From Clostridium magnum DSM 2767 (GTDB lineage Bacteria; Bacillota; Clostridia; Clostridiales; Clostridiaceae), in NCBI RefSeq assembly GCF_001623875.1, contig NZ_LWAE01000009.1, positions 1 through 64,000 of the forward strand: 64,000 nucleotides of DNA, read 5' to 3'. Below the pieces are notes generated by a model. The model was given only the letters and a program-made list of their open reading frames with translations. It was not told the DNA's origin and searched no databases. The position numbers were made by a program, and so were the translations under genes. Shown here in pieces: positions 25,734 through 34,033 of the stretch (position 1 is its first letter; each line of letters begins with the position of its first letter).

Positions 25734-26597
25734 TTATACCAATATCTCTACTCCGCTTTCTGTAACAAGTATAGTATGCTCCCATTGAGCTGATAATGAA
25801 CCATCCTTAGTAACAACTGTCCAATCATCCTCAAGGGTAACACACTTATAACTGCCCTCATTTATCATAGGTTCTATAGTGAATACCATACCAGGTAATA
25901 AAAGCACACCTTTACCAGATCTAGCAAAATGGTCTACATGTGGTTCTTCGTGGAACTTTAAACCAATTCCATGTCCCCCTAAATCTCTTACCACAGAATA
26001 TCCTAATTTATTACAGTAATTCTCGATAGCTATACCTACCGAATTAAGATCTCCATAAGGCTTTACTTCATTAATTCCTATATATAAAGCTTCTTTAGCT
26101 GCTTCAACAAGTTTTACTGCATTTTCACTAGCTTCACCTACTACAAACATTCTACTTGCATCAGAATAGTAACCATTTAATATTGTGCTTACATCTACAT
26201 TAATGATATCACCATTTTTCAATGGTCTATCTTCTGGTATACCGTGACATATAACATCATTTATAGATGTACACACACTTTTAGGAAAACCACCATAATT
26301 CAATGGGGCTGCAATTGCTCCGCTTTTAATAGTATACTCACTAACCCAATCATCTATCTCATTAGTAGTCACTCCTACTTTAATTCGCTCTCCTACCATA
26401 TCTAATATTTCATTAGTAATTTTACCACTTTTTCTGATACCTTCAATCTGCTCTGGTGTTTTTATAATATTTAGATTCGGAATTATAAATCCTTGCTCTT
26501 CATATACATATAGTTTTTTATCTTCTTCCATGTGACATTTTTTATATTTCTTACCGCTGCCACACCAACATAAATCATTTCTACTTGGTCTTTTCAT
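25734..26597 (-). CDS. map: Methionine aminopeptidase with SEC-C motif
   Basis: 287 residues. An N-terminal zinc SEC-C motif (CWCGSGKKYKKCH) precedes the peptidase. Metal ligands are in NVDVSTILNGYYSDASR (two Asp), GGHGIGLKFHEEP (His), TIEPMINEG (Glu) and QWEHTILV (Glu). It removes the initiator methionine co-translationally; the SEC-C zinc motif is common in the clostridial long form. GGAGATG precedes the ATG at 26597. Monocistronic by position. Confidence 0.95.
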   Translation of the reverse strand: MKRPSRNDLCWCGSGKKYKKCHMEEDKKLYVYEEQGFIIPNLNIIKTPEQIEGIRKSGKITNEILDMVGERIKVGVTTNEIDDWVSEYTIKSGAIAAPLNYGGFPKSVCTSINDVICHGIPEDRPLKNGDIINVDVSTILNGYYSDASRMFVVGEASENAVKLVEAAKEALYIGINEVKPYGDLNSVGIAIENYCNKLGYSVVRDLGGHGIGLKFHEEPHVDHFARSGKGVLLLPGMVFTIEPMINEGSYKCVTLEDDWTVVTKDGSLSAQWEHTILVTESGVEILV

Positions 26598-26900
26598 TAA
26601 ATACATCTCCAATCAAATATTTGTTTTCATAGTATAACATAAAATAGTAATACCATTAATATACTATCATTTAATATACTATAATACCAAATTTTACTCG
26701 ATAATAATAGAATAAGTTACTATTTTTCAGCAAAACATTTACATGAATTTAAAGTTCCTTACTTTAAGTTTAACATATGCTAGTATGTGAATTAAATGTC
26801 CATTTTCCAATCTTCTATAACGCTTGCAACTTTGTTATCATGTGCATAGTTGAAACGTATTAGTTTTAGTAGTATAATAAAAATTACAGAACACGTGTAC

Positions 26901-27052
26901 ATGAAGTGAAAGCTTGAATCAGATGGAGTTTCAAACTCCACCTGATTCTTAGTTGAACGAATCCAAGGACGTACCCGCTCTTTACTTTCACTTTGAAGAA
27001 AAGCGATTCACAGAGTGCGTATGGGAGTATTAGAGCGGGTAGTCATCGGATA
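26901..27052. repeat. Dispersed structured repeat, copy C
   Basis: Reverse orientation to copy A. It starts ATGAAGTGAAAGC, has the hairpin arms AATCAGATGGAGTTT and AAACTCCACCTGATT, then GAACGAATCCAAGGACGTAC, and ends TTAGAGCGGGTAGTCATCGG. About 30 extra bases lie between the CCGCTC and GAGCGG arms compared with the other copies. The surrounding 26613-27140 gap is otherwise AT-rich. Confidence 0.8.
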
Positions 27053-27063
27053 GAGCATTTTAT

Positions 27064-27089
27064 AAAAATACATTGGCAAATGTATTTTT
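27064..27089 (+). terminator. Stem-loop with T-run before the HIT gene
   Basis: AAAAATACATT pairs with AATGTATTTTT around GGCA, followed by more T. No plus-strand gene precedes it, so it may insulate or attenuate the HIT gene. Confidence 0.5.
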
Positions 27090-27140
27090 TTAATGCATGT
27101 GTATTTACTTAAAATATGCATAAATTAAGGATAGTTTATT

Positions 27141-27563
27141 ATGAGTAAGGAAAATACTTGTTTCTACTGCGAAAAGGATCAGAGACTAAAAGATTTAATG
27201 ATTGAAGTATGCCAGCTTAACGCATCTACTGTTTATTTATTTAAAGAACAAAGCTACAAAGGAAGATGTGTTGTTGCTTACAAAGATCATGTAAACGAAT
27301 TATTTGAATTAGAAGATGCAGATCTTGAATTATATATGAAAGATGCAAAAAAGGTTGCAGCTGCAATAAAAAAAGCTTTTTCACCTAATAAGATAAACTA
27401 TGGAGCATATTCAGATAAGCTTCCCCATCTTCATTTCCACATAGTTCCTAAGTATGAAAATGGACATACTTGGGGCGGTACTTTTGAAATGAATCCTGGA
27501 AAAGTATTGTTAACTGATGAAGAATATGCTGAAATAATCGCTTCTATAAAGAAAAACTTATAA
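27141..27563 (+). CDS. HIT-family nucleotide-binding protein
   Basis: 140 residues. The histidine triad is HLHFHIVPK near residue 97, preceded by an N-terminal CFYCEKD metal-binding-like pair. HIT proteins hydrolyse nucleoside phosphoramidates or dinucleotides. AAGGATAG upstream supports the start. One of few plus-strand genes, monocistronic, with its own terminator downstream. Confidence 0.9.
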   Translation: MSKENTCFYCEKDQRLKDLMIEVCQLNASTVYLFKEQSYKGRCVVAYKDHVNELFELEDADLELYMKDAKKVAAAIKKAFSPNKINYGAYSDKLPHLHFHIVPKYENGHTWGGTFEMNPGKVLLTDEEYAEIIASIKKNL

Positions 27564-27572
27564 TTTAAATAG

Positions 27573-27613
27573 ACTGCCTCACTCTAGAAATAACTTTCTA
27601 ATTTTGAGGCAGT
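27573..27613. terminator. Convergent terminator between HIT and hydrogenase operons
   Basis: ACTGCCTCA (27573-27581) pairs with TGAGGCAGT (27605-27613), placed between two converging stop codons. Confidence 0.75.
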
Positions 27614-27626
27614 TCCTATTCTATAA

Positions 27627-27887
27627 CTATTTTTCAGCTGTATCTCCTTCTATATTTCTAATAATTGCAGTTTGATCTGGTAAATCCCCAATCTCAGTCT
27701 TAATCTCCGTCCAGTCCCCTACTAAATTTCCATTATAACTTCTAAGATACTCATGAAGATTATCTGAATTAACATGGCTGTTCTCATTTACAATTACAGT
27801 CAGCCTATTTATCCTTAAAATTTTATTACTCTTACAGCATCCCTCTAATCCCTGTGATATTTTATTTAACAATATAGTATCATGCAT
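27627..27887 (-). CDS. Small HypA-like protein, last gene of the hydrogenase operon
   Basis: 86 residues. The start MHDTILLNKISQGLE resembles the MHE-type N-terminus of HypA, whose amine and His2 bind nickel. The strand pattern INRLTVIVNENSHVNSDNLH also fits the HypA fold. The zinc domain (two CxxC pairs) that HypA carries is missing. A nickel-delivery role for the hydrogenase is therefore inference from position and N-terminus. An AAGGGGG ribosome site precedes the ATG. Unrelated small protein is the alternative. Confidence 0.5.
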   Translation of the reverse strand: MHDTILLNKISQGLEGCCKSNKILRINRLTVIVNENSHVNSDNLHEYLRSYNGNLVGDWTEIKTEIGDLPDQTAIIRNIEGDTAEK

Positions 27888-27907
27888 ATGCTAATACCCC
27901 CTTATAT

Positions 27908-28381
27908 TTAATTTTCAGATCTTAAAATATTTCTCAGGAAATTTTTACATTGAGCCTTTAGTTGTCCTACTTTAGGTAGATCTTCTAATATTTTTACATT
28001 TCCGTCATGGCATGTCTTAAATCCCTTTGTTAAATCCTTTCCCGCATATAGACCAAAATGTGTTCCTCCACCCCAAGGTGGTGATAAACTTATATCATAT
28101 ACTATGCTATAAATAGCTACGTAGGCGGGTCTCCCATTGGCTCCATCATATTTCCCTAATTCCTCTATAGTAAATATCTTTTGTGTTTCCACTGCCATAT
28201 TATTTCGCACTTTTTCCTTGGATAGTATATTTATTAATGTTTTTGCTTCTTCTGTTTTCTTTTTTATTAAATATCCATAATAGTTTTTAGCATATGGACA
28301 AATGTTAGCCATCATTCTTTCACTATAGTAACTTATTTTATGATTAATACTGTAAAGCTTTTGAATCAAATGAAAATCCAA
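27908..28381 (-). CDS. Cytochrome b5-like heme-binding domain protein
   Basis: 157 residues. The first 65 are helical and charged. From about residue 68 a cytochrome b5-like domain reads FTIEELGKYDGANGRPAYVA, IYSIVYDIS and a GGTHFGLYAGKDLT core that has one heme-ligand His candidate. Such short domains are common in anaerobes as predicted heme or steroid binders. It is between the maturation protease and the HypA-like gene, so it may be the electron partner of the hydrogenase. A TTG start with AAGGAG is used. Confidence 0.72.
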   Translation of the reverse strand: MDFHLIQKLYSINHKISYYSERMMANICPYAKNYYGYLIKKKTEEAKTLINILSKEKVRNNMAVETQKIFTIEELGKYDGANGRPAYVAIYSIVYDISLSPPWGGGTHFGLYAGKDLTKGFKTCHDGNVKILEDLPKVGQLKAQCKNFLRNILRSEN

Positions 28382-28407
28382 CTTATTTTCACTCCTTACT
28401 CTAGATG

Positions 28408-28869
28408 CTAGTACTTAGATCTAACTTCTAAAACTTTTGCTTCAATATATCTACAAACCTCTTCTGAAATTATCGGAACTTTCCTTTCTAACTCTTTACT
28501 CAGCCCTAATTTAAAGCTGACGTTACTTACTTCAATTGCAACAATATATCCCTTTACATACTTATAGTATAGTTTTATTAAATCTATTACACTGCAACTA
28601 TGCTGAGTATAGATCTTTTTCCTGTGTTTATAATCTTCTAAGTTTGAAATTGTTATTTCTCCAGGATTTTTACCATAATAAGAAGCATCTATTATAAACA
28701 AAATGTCTCCTTCTTCTATCGAAGCTATACAATACTTAAAATCCGTTTCTCCAATTAGAACTTCAATATTATTATTTATAAGTCTCTCTCTTATTTTTTC
28801 TACCACTATAATAGCAATACCATCGTCCTCCATCAAAGTATTTCCTATAGCAATAGCTTTAATCTTCAT
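28408..28869 (-). CDS. [NiFe] hydrogenase maturation protease
   Basis: 153 residues of the HyaD/HybD/HycI family of endopeptidases that trim the large-subunit C-terminus after nickel insertion. The N-terminus IAIGNTLMEDDGIAIIV holds the nickel-sensing Asp/Glu, and FIIDASYYGKNPGEI the second Asp. HSCSVIDLIKLYY provides the conserved His. Its start overlaps the large-subunit stop by four bases (ATGA). Confidence 0.88.
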   Translation of the reverse strand: MKIKAIAIGNTLMEDDGIAIIVVEKIRERLINNNIEVLIGETDFKYCIASIEEGDILFIIDASYYGKNPGEITISNLEDYKHRKKIYTQHSCSVIDLIKLYYKYVKGYIVAIEVSNVSFKLGLSKELERKVPIISEEVCRYIEAKVLEVRSKY

Positions 28870-30281
28870 ATAAGAATTTCAATGTCAATTGGCTCATAAT
28901 TGTCACTTATTAGATGGGTTGCACAGGAAACACAAGGATCAAAAGATCTAATAATTCTTCCAACCTCCACCGGTTCCTTTATATTATTTATTTTTGTTCC
29001 TATTAAGGATTTTTCACCTACTCCAGCTCTACCTGAACCATCTTTAGATCCCATATTCCAAACTGTAGGAGTAATGATGTTGTAGTATTTTATAAGTTTA
29101 TTCTCTATTTTGACCCAATGTCCTAGGGCTCCTCGAGTGGTATCTACTAAACCTATGCCAAAAGCTTGGTCTGGAACATCATATATTTTTTGATTATTAG
29201 GTACTAACTGAATACGTTCTACTAACTTTTCCATTATATCTATAACTTTCTTAGTTTCTAGTACCCTAGCAATATTTCTATCCATACAGGAACTGCCTCC
29301 GCTATATTCCCTAGCCAGTATTAATCTAGCCAAAGGACCTACTTCCATAGAGTATCCATCATAGTGAGGGGATTTTATAAAACTATAAGCTTCCTGCTTA
29401 GATAAATTGATAAACTCCTCAGTGTCATCAGTAGGCTTTTCTATTTCTTTATTATTTGTATACCAACTATTAGTTATATTCTCAGTAATTCTGTTACTAT
29501 CTAGGCTAGATTGCTGTCCATTTATTAGCACTGAAGGTTTTACATAAGTTATTTGTGGATCAAGATATTTATCAAAGAGTCCATAACTCATGAAGTTACC
29601 ATAAGCCTTTCCTTTTTCAAAGTAATCAGAATAATATTTAGCTATTGTATACACATCTTCTATCATATATTCATTAATAAACTGCTTTATAATGTAGATA
29701 ATTGCTGAAACCTTTGATAATTTATATGCATCTATATTAACAGTAACTCCACCAACAAAAATACCATGAGCGTGAGGAGTCTTTCCTCCTAATACAGACA
29801 ATCCTTCATGTGCTAATCTACTATACTGTATACTTCTAATGTAATGATCACTTATTTTTTTATTTATTTCTTCTGGCAATCTATAATCACTATATTGTTC
29901 AGAATGTAATGGCCCTATATCTGGCATTTTCACATAACTTGGTATAGTCAAATTATAAAAATGTCTTAAATGATTTTGCATAAGTTCAAAACCATGCATC
30001 AAGTCCCGTATATATGAATCATTTACACTTATCTCCACCTTTAAAGCATTCTCTAATGCTGCTGTGGAAGCTAATGCATGTGCTGTAGAACATATACCAC
30101 ATATCCTTTCCGTGAAATATATGGCATCTAAAGGTTTCCTGTTTCTTAGCATTTTTTCGAAGCCTCTAAATAATAATCCACTAGTTTCTGCATTGACAAT
30201 AGTATTCTCCTCTACCTCTACTTTAGTTTCTAAAAAACCGCTAATTCTTGTGATAGGATCAATCTTTATAGTTTTTCCCAT
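28866..30281 (-). CDS. [NiFe] hydrogenase large subunit
   Basis: 471 residues. The nickel ligands are Cys61 and Cys64 in RICGICSTAH and Cys450 and Cys453 in DPCVSCATH. His456 is followed by a 15-residue tail that the neighbouring protease should remove. The pattern is that of an uptake-type (group 1-like) enzyme. It oxidises H2 or reduces protons with the small subunit encoded just upstream. AGGAGG precedes the ATG. Confidence 0.95.
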   Translation of the reverse strand: MGKTIKIDPITRISGFLETKVEVEENTIVNAETSGLLFRGFEKMLRNRKPLDAIYFTERICGICSTAHALASTAALENALKVEISVNDSYIRDLMHGFELMQNHLRHFYNLTIPSYVKMPDIGPLHSEQYSDYRLPEEINKKISDHYIRSIQYSRLAHEGLSVLGGKTPHAHGIFVGGVTVNIDAYKLSKVSAIIYIIKQFINEYMIEDVYTIAKYYSDYFEKGKAYGNFMSYGLFDKYLDPQITYVKPSVLINGQQSSLDSNRITENITNSWYTNNKEIEKPTDDTEEFINLSKQEAYSFIKSPHYDGYSMEVGPLARLILAREYSGGSSCMDRNIARVLETKKVIDIMEKLVERIQLVPNNQKIYDVPDQAFGIGLVDTTRGALGHWVKIENKLIKYYNIITPTVWNMGSKDGSGRAGVGEKSLIGTKINNIKEPVEVGRIIRSFDPCVSCATHLISDNYEPIDIEILI

Positions 30282-30290
30282 AGCGCCCTC

Positions 30291-31166
30291 CTAATATCTT
30301 ACAAACGGTTCCATTCCATCAGGAAACCTAGGTTGTGCACAGCCAATACAGTTAGTATTGTCTCCAATTGGCCAGTTAACGTACCCATTCCACTTTCTAC
30401 TTGGACAATCTGTTTTTGTCACTGGACCTCTACAGCCCAATTTAAACATACAACCCTCTTCTCCAAATTTTCCAGCAAAAATACCTTTATCAAAAAATCC
30501 TCTTCTTGTGCAGGTATCATGAATGGTTACTCCATAGAAAAGAAGAGGCCTTCCTTCGTTATCTAGCTCAGGCTTTCCAAAAGAAACTAAGTGAGCTAAA
30601 GTTCCCACTACCCAATCCGGATGACAAGGACAGCCTGGCAATTTTATAACCTCAGAATTTATTAACTTATCAACACTTTTACTTCCCGAAGGATTAGGTC
30701 TTGCTGCTGAGATCCCGCCATAGGATGCGCAAGTTCCCACAGCTACAACATATTTTGCTTTTTCACCAGCCATTTTTATAGCCTCTAAGGCAGTAACAGG
30801 CTTACCTTCATAATTAGCAATAATATTATAAAAACCATTTTCTTTTGTGGAAACAGCACCATCTACTAATAATATAAATTCGGTATTAAGAGTATCTAAA
30901 AACTCTTTAAAAGCAAAGTCTCCCTCTGAAGTCATTAGCGTATTATTATATTTTAAGTTTATTACTTCCGTTAATATATAGTCTAATCCAGGATTCTCGC
31001 TATTTAAAAAAGAAATAATATTGCCAGAGCAACCTGTTACCTCAAGGCATATAGCATTTAATTTTTTCACATGTCTATTTTTAATTAATTCTTCGCACTG
31101 CTGTAAAAGTGCCTTTGAAGTAATTTCTTTTTCCATTGTTAAAGGGCATACTAATTTTTCCTGCAA
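30291..31166 (-). CDS. [NiFe] hydrogenase small subunit, no Tat signal
   Basis: 291 residues. Cluster ligands are seen in LEVTGCSGN, VGTCASYGG, LPGCPCHPDW, IHDTCTRRG, GCMFKLGCRGP, CPSRKWNG and NCIGCAQPRFPDG, enough for three iron-sulfur clusters. The N-terminus has no twin-arginine leader and no C-terminal membrane anchor is seen, so the enzyme is likely cytoplasmic, unlike most group 1 enzymes. The TTG at 31166 fits the AGGTGGGGG ribosome site. First gene of a five-gene operon. Confidence 0.93.
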   Translation of the reverse strand: MQEKLVCPLTMEKEITSKALLQQCEELIKNRHVKKLNAICLEVTGCSGNIISFLNSENPGLDYILTEVINLKYNNTLMTSEGDFAFKEFLDTLNTEFILLVDGAVSTKENGFYNIIANYEGKPVTALEAIKMAGEKAKYVVAVGTCASYGGISAARPNPSGSKSVDKLINSEVIKLPGCPCHPDWVVGTLAHLVSFGKPELDNEGRPLLFYGVTIHDTCTRRGFFDKGIFAGKFGEEGCMFKLGCRGPVTKTDCPSRKWNGYVNWPIGDNTNCIGCAQPRFPDGMEPFVRY

Positions 31167-31269
31167 ACCCCCACCTCATTTTATTGTAAAATCTCTACCC
31201 TAATTATATGAGCAACTTAGGAAAATATTACTATAATCATACCGGTGTAAAAGTAGATATTAAAAAAAT

Positions 31270-31299
31270 AAACCTCGAACTTTTTAAAGGTCGAGGTTT
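31270..31299 (-). terminator. Terminator after the corrinoid protein gene
   Basis: AAACCTCGA pairs with TCGAGGTTT, followed on the minus strand by a long T-run. It is about 240 bases after the stop at 31542, with a palindrome and repeat copy D between. Confidence 0.85.
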
Positions 31300-31305
31300 A
31301 CAGAT

Positions 31306-31345
31306 AATCTAAGGACTTTAGCAATTTTGCTAAAGTCCTTAGATT
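31306..31345. repeat. Perfect 19-bp palindrome in the corrinoid 3' region
   Basis: AATCTAAGGACTTTAGCAA (31306-31324) is exactly complementary to 31327-31345, separated by two bases. No T-run. As RNA it makes an uninterrupted hairpin between the repeat and the terminator. Confidence 0.8.
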
Positions 31346-31356
31346 GTACAGAGCTT

Positions 31357-31533
31357 TTATCCGATGACTATCCGCTCTAATACTCCCATCTTCTCCAAAG
31401 TGGGCGTAAAGAGCGGCTACGTCCCTGGATTCGTTCAACTAAGAATCAGGTGGAGGTTAAATGCCTAAATGGCATTTAACGGGCAAAGCCCCGTGGTCGT
31501 AGACAAACTCCATCTGATTCAATTTTCACTTCA
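31357..31533. repeat. Dispersed structured repeat, copy D, long form
   Basis: Same orientation as copy A. CCGCTCT and AGAGCGG close a stem that contains CCCAT/GTGGG. The second hairpin has an insert of about 45 bases in its loop, with its own stems TTAAATGCC/GGCATTTAA and GGGCAAAGCCC. It ends CTTCAT nine bases before the stop of the corrinoid gene, so it is in that gene's 3' untranslated region. Confidence 0.85.
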
Positions 31534-31541
31534 TAATTAAT

Positions 31542-32180
31542 CTATATGAAACTAATACTTAAATAAGCACATTCTTTGCAATATTCCACAGTTTGCTGAG
31601 CAGTCTTGCACACAGCATCAGCTCCTACATACTTACAAGTACCCTCATCAACAGGTCCTCCTCCAATCAATATCTTAACCTCTTTTCTAAGACCTGCATC
31701 TTCAATTGCCTGTATACACTCCTTTACATTATCAAAGCAATTTGTAAGAAGACATGAAATCCCCACTACTTTAGCCTTATATTGCTTTATAGCTTCAATA
31801 AATCTTTCTGGTGGTACATCAACTCCCAAGTCCACTACCTCAAAATCATTACTACTCATAAAGGTGTTAACAATATTTTTACCAACATCATGAATATCAC
31901 CATAAATAGTTCCTATAACAAAAATTCCGTACTTGGATGTTCCAGAAGGTATGGTTTCCCCTAATATCTTTGAAGCTTCTTTAAATATTTCCCCGGATAT
32001 AATGAGTTCAGACATGAAATATTTTTTTTCCTCAAACCTTTTTCCCACTATTCCAATACCTTCTTGAAGATATCCAATAATTTTTAATACAGGTATATTC
32101 CTGCTTATAAGATTCTTTACTTCTGCAATCACAAGATCTTCATTAAGTTCTGCCATTGCTTCTACAAGTTTCTTACTCAT
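31542..32180 (-). CDS. Corrinoid protein of a methyltransferase system, copy 1
   Basis: 212 residues. A helical cap (1-85) precedes the B12-binding Rossmann domain. The Co-ligating motif is D95-I-H97-D-V-G in TIYGDIHDVGKN, followed by VVGISCLLTNCFDN and ILIGGGPVDEGT, which hold the nucleotide tail. It carries the methyl group between a substrate methyltransferase and a tetrahydrofolate methyltransferase. This copy differs clearly from copies 2 and 3. No methyltransferase gene is adjacent, but regulator and activator genes are divergent from it. Confidence 0.93.
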   Translation of the reverse strand: MSKKLVEAMAELNEDLVIAEVKNLISRNIPVLKIIGYLQEGIGIVGKRFEEKKYFMSELIISGEIFKEASKILGETIPSGTSKYGIFVIGTIYGDIHDVGKNIVNTFMSSNDFEVVDLGVDVPPERFIEAIKQYKAKVVGISCLLTNCFDNVKECIQAIEDAGLRKEVKILIGGGPVDEGTCKYVGADAVCKTAQQTVEYCKECAYLSISFI

Positions 32181-32217
32181 AAAATGCCCTCCTGCAATTA
32201 TATACTTATATATAAAC

Positions 32218-32285
32218 TATCATAAATAACCTTCTAAAACATCTTACATAATGTATAAATTAAATGTATAAAAACAGACACTATG
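32218..32285 (-). promoter_or_regulatory. Methyltransferase promoter module, copy 1
   Basis: Minus strand: CATTATGTAA, 19 bases, TATGATA (the TATCATA at 32218-32224 on plus). A distal CATAGTG (32279-32285) forms an imperfect dyad with CATTATG. Three further copies at 39010, 43716 and 47532 have identical spacing. It lies in the divergent gap between corrinoid copy 1 and the PucR-type gene. Confidence 0.75.
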
Positions 32286-32419
32286 ATTAATATAATTTCC
32301 TACCTAATGTTGTATTATCTTACTATAAAGATGTATTTTTCTACATTATAACATATTTTCAAATTAACTCTTTAATTTAAATAAAAGATGATATATTATT
32401 TTATATAAGGGGTGGTTAA

Positions 32420-34033
32420 ATGGAAATGAAACTAAGTAATTTCTTAAATAAAATAAGGACTTACAATCCTGAATTATATATTTCGCAAAAAGAAGGCATT
32501 TTAATTAAAGCAGTTAAACTTCTTGATAAAGATCAAACTCTATTTGAGTCTAATTATTTGTATATAGGAAAAACTTCAAATCTTCCAAAAGTGCTGCCAC
32601 AAGACCATTATATAAACATACTTTGTATTACAAATAACAATTTACCTTCTAAGTATAAAAAAAGCCCTATGCTAAACTTAATAGCATTAAATAATAATAT
32701 GGATATCATTACAATTTTTAACGAAGTACAAGATATGTTGACAAAGCAACAACAGCTTGCCCTTAACTCAGCAAAGCTATTAGATTGCCTAGTCAGCGAA
32801 AAAGGTATTGAACATATAGTAAACATAGGGTCTGATCTTCTTAATAATCCTATATGCATCATAGATCTTAGCTTCAAGCTTCTAGCTGCTTCAAAAAAAA
32901 TCCAAGTAGATGATCCTATATGGATTGAACTCCTCACAAAGGGATATTGCTCCTTTGATTTTGTCTCTATGTCAAATGCAGAAAAGTTTATTGAACTAGT
33001 TCATACAAGCAATTCTCCAGTTTTTATGAGCAAGGATAAATTTAGAATTCCTCGTATAGTATCAAATATTAAGGTTAATAACAAAGTGGTAGGATATGTT
33101 GTAGCATTGGAATGTGAAAAATCCTTTAATGAAGATGATTTGGAATTAATTTTTCTCCTATGTAAAGTATTATCTTCAGAAATGCAAAAAAATAAGTTTC
33201 TTCAGAATACCAAAGGCTTAAGATATGAAAATTTTATCATTGATTTGCTGTGTGGTGAAAAAATGGATACAAGCACCATTGAAGAAAGATTAAATTTTCT
33301 TGACTTACATTTTAAAAATAATATTTATGTACTTACTGTAAAAGTATCCCAAAATAATTTTGGAAATGTTTCTCTATATCGAATTAGAGATACTATTGAT
33401 TATATGCTTGTGGATAGTAAATCTATTATATATAACGATACTATAGTTGTAGTAATAAGTCGTAATAATAAAATATCCACTCACGAAAACAGCTTTGCAA
33501 AATTAACAGAGTTTTTGAAAAAAAATAAAATTCATGGTGGATTAAGTCGTTGTTTTCACAGCCTCATTGACATACAAGAATATTACCATCAGGCTTTAAA
33601 GTCTATTGAACTTGGAGTAGCCTTGAAAACAAATAAATTTCTTTTTTTATACGAGGACTTTGCAGTATACCATCTTTTAGAAACTTGTTCTAAGCAAAAT
33701 GATTTAGAAAACTTTTGCCATGCCTCAATATATGATTTAATGGAATATGACAAAAAAAATAATACAGATTACATGAAGTGTCTTTATACTTATCTGATAA
33801 ATGAAAAAAGCCAGTTAGAAACAGCAGAAGTTTTAAGCATTTGTCGAAGCACTTTAGCACATCGTATTGAAAAAATTCAACGTATTATGAATATCAATCT
33901 AAATGATGCCATTACAACCTTTAGACTTATTCTAACTTTCATAATACTTGAGTATGCTGATGGTACTAAATTCGTGGACAATCTCCACAACAAGAGAAAA
34001 CTACATATTTATGGAGGCACTAGCAATGAATAA
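32420..34033 (+). CDS. PucR/CdaR-type regulator of the methyltransferase locus
   Basis: 537 residues. The N-terminal half resembles a PucR/GAF-like sensor (LIKAVKLLDKDQTLFES, GYVVALECEKSFNEDDLELI). The C-terminus has a PucR-type helix-turn-helix (QLETAEVLSICRSTLAHRIE). It overlaps the activator gene by eight bases, so both are co-translated. Divergence from corrinoid copy 1 and the four promoter modules make it the prime candidate for controlling this regulon. A GGGGTGG ribosome site precedes the ATG. Confidence 0.85.
   Translation: MEMKLSNFLNKIRTYNPELYISQKEGILIKAVKLLDKDQTLFESNYLYIGKTSNLPKVLPQDHYINILCITNNNLPSKYKKSPMLNLIALNNNMDIITIFNEVQDMLTKQQQLALNSAKLLDCLVSEKGIEHIVNIGSDLLNNPICIIDLSFKLLAASKKIQVDDPIWIELLTKGYCSFDFVSMSNAEKFIELVHTSNSPVFMSKDKFRIPRIVSNIKVNNKVVGYVVALECEKSFNEDDLELIFLLCKVLSSEMQKNKFLQNTKGLRYENFIIDLLCGEKMDTSTIEERLNFLDLHFKNNIYVLTVKVSQNNFGNVSLYRIRDTIDYMLVDSKSIIYNDTIVVVISRNNKISTHENSFAKLTEFLKKNKIHGGLSRCFHSLIDIQEYYHQALKSIELGVALKTNKFLFLYEDFAVYHLLETCSKQNDLENFCHASIYDLMEYDKKNNTDYMKCLYTYLINEKSQLETAEVLSICRSTLAHRIEKIQRIMNINLNDAITTFRLILTFIILEYADGTKFVDNLHNKRKLHIYGGTSNE

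Noticed and set aside
31167-32420. Cobalamin riboswitch expected near corrinoid genes
   Set aside because: I looked for a B12-box-like segment and associated stems upstream of the corrinoid operons and saw none; the promoter modules are the only conserved elements.
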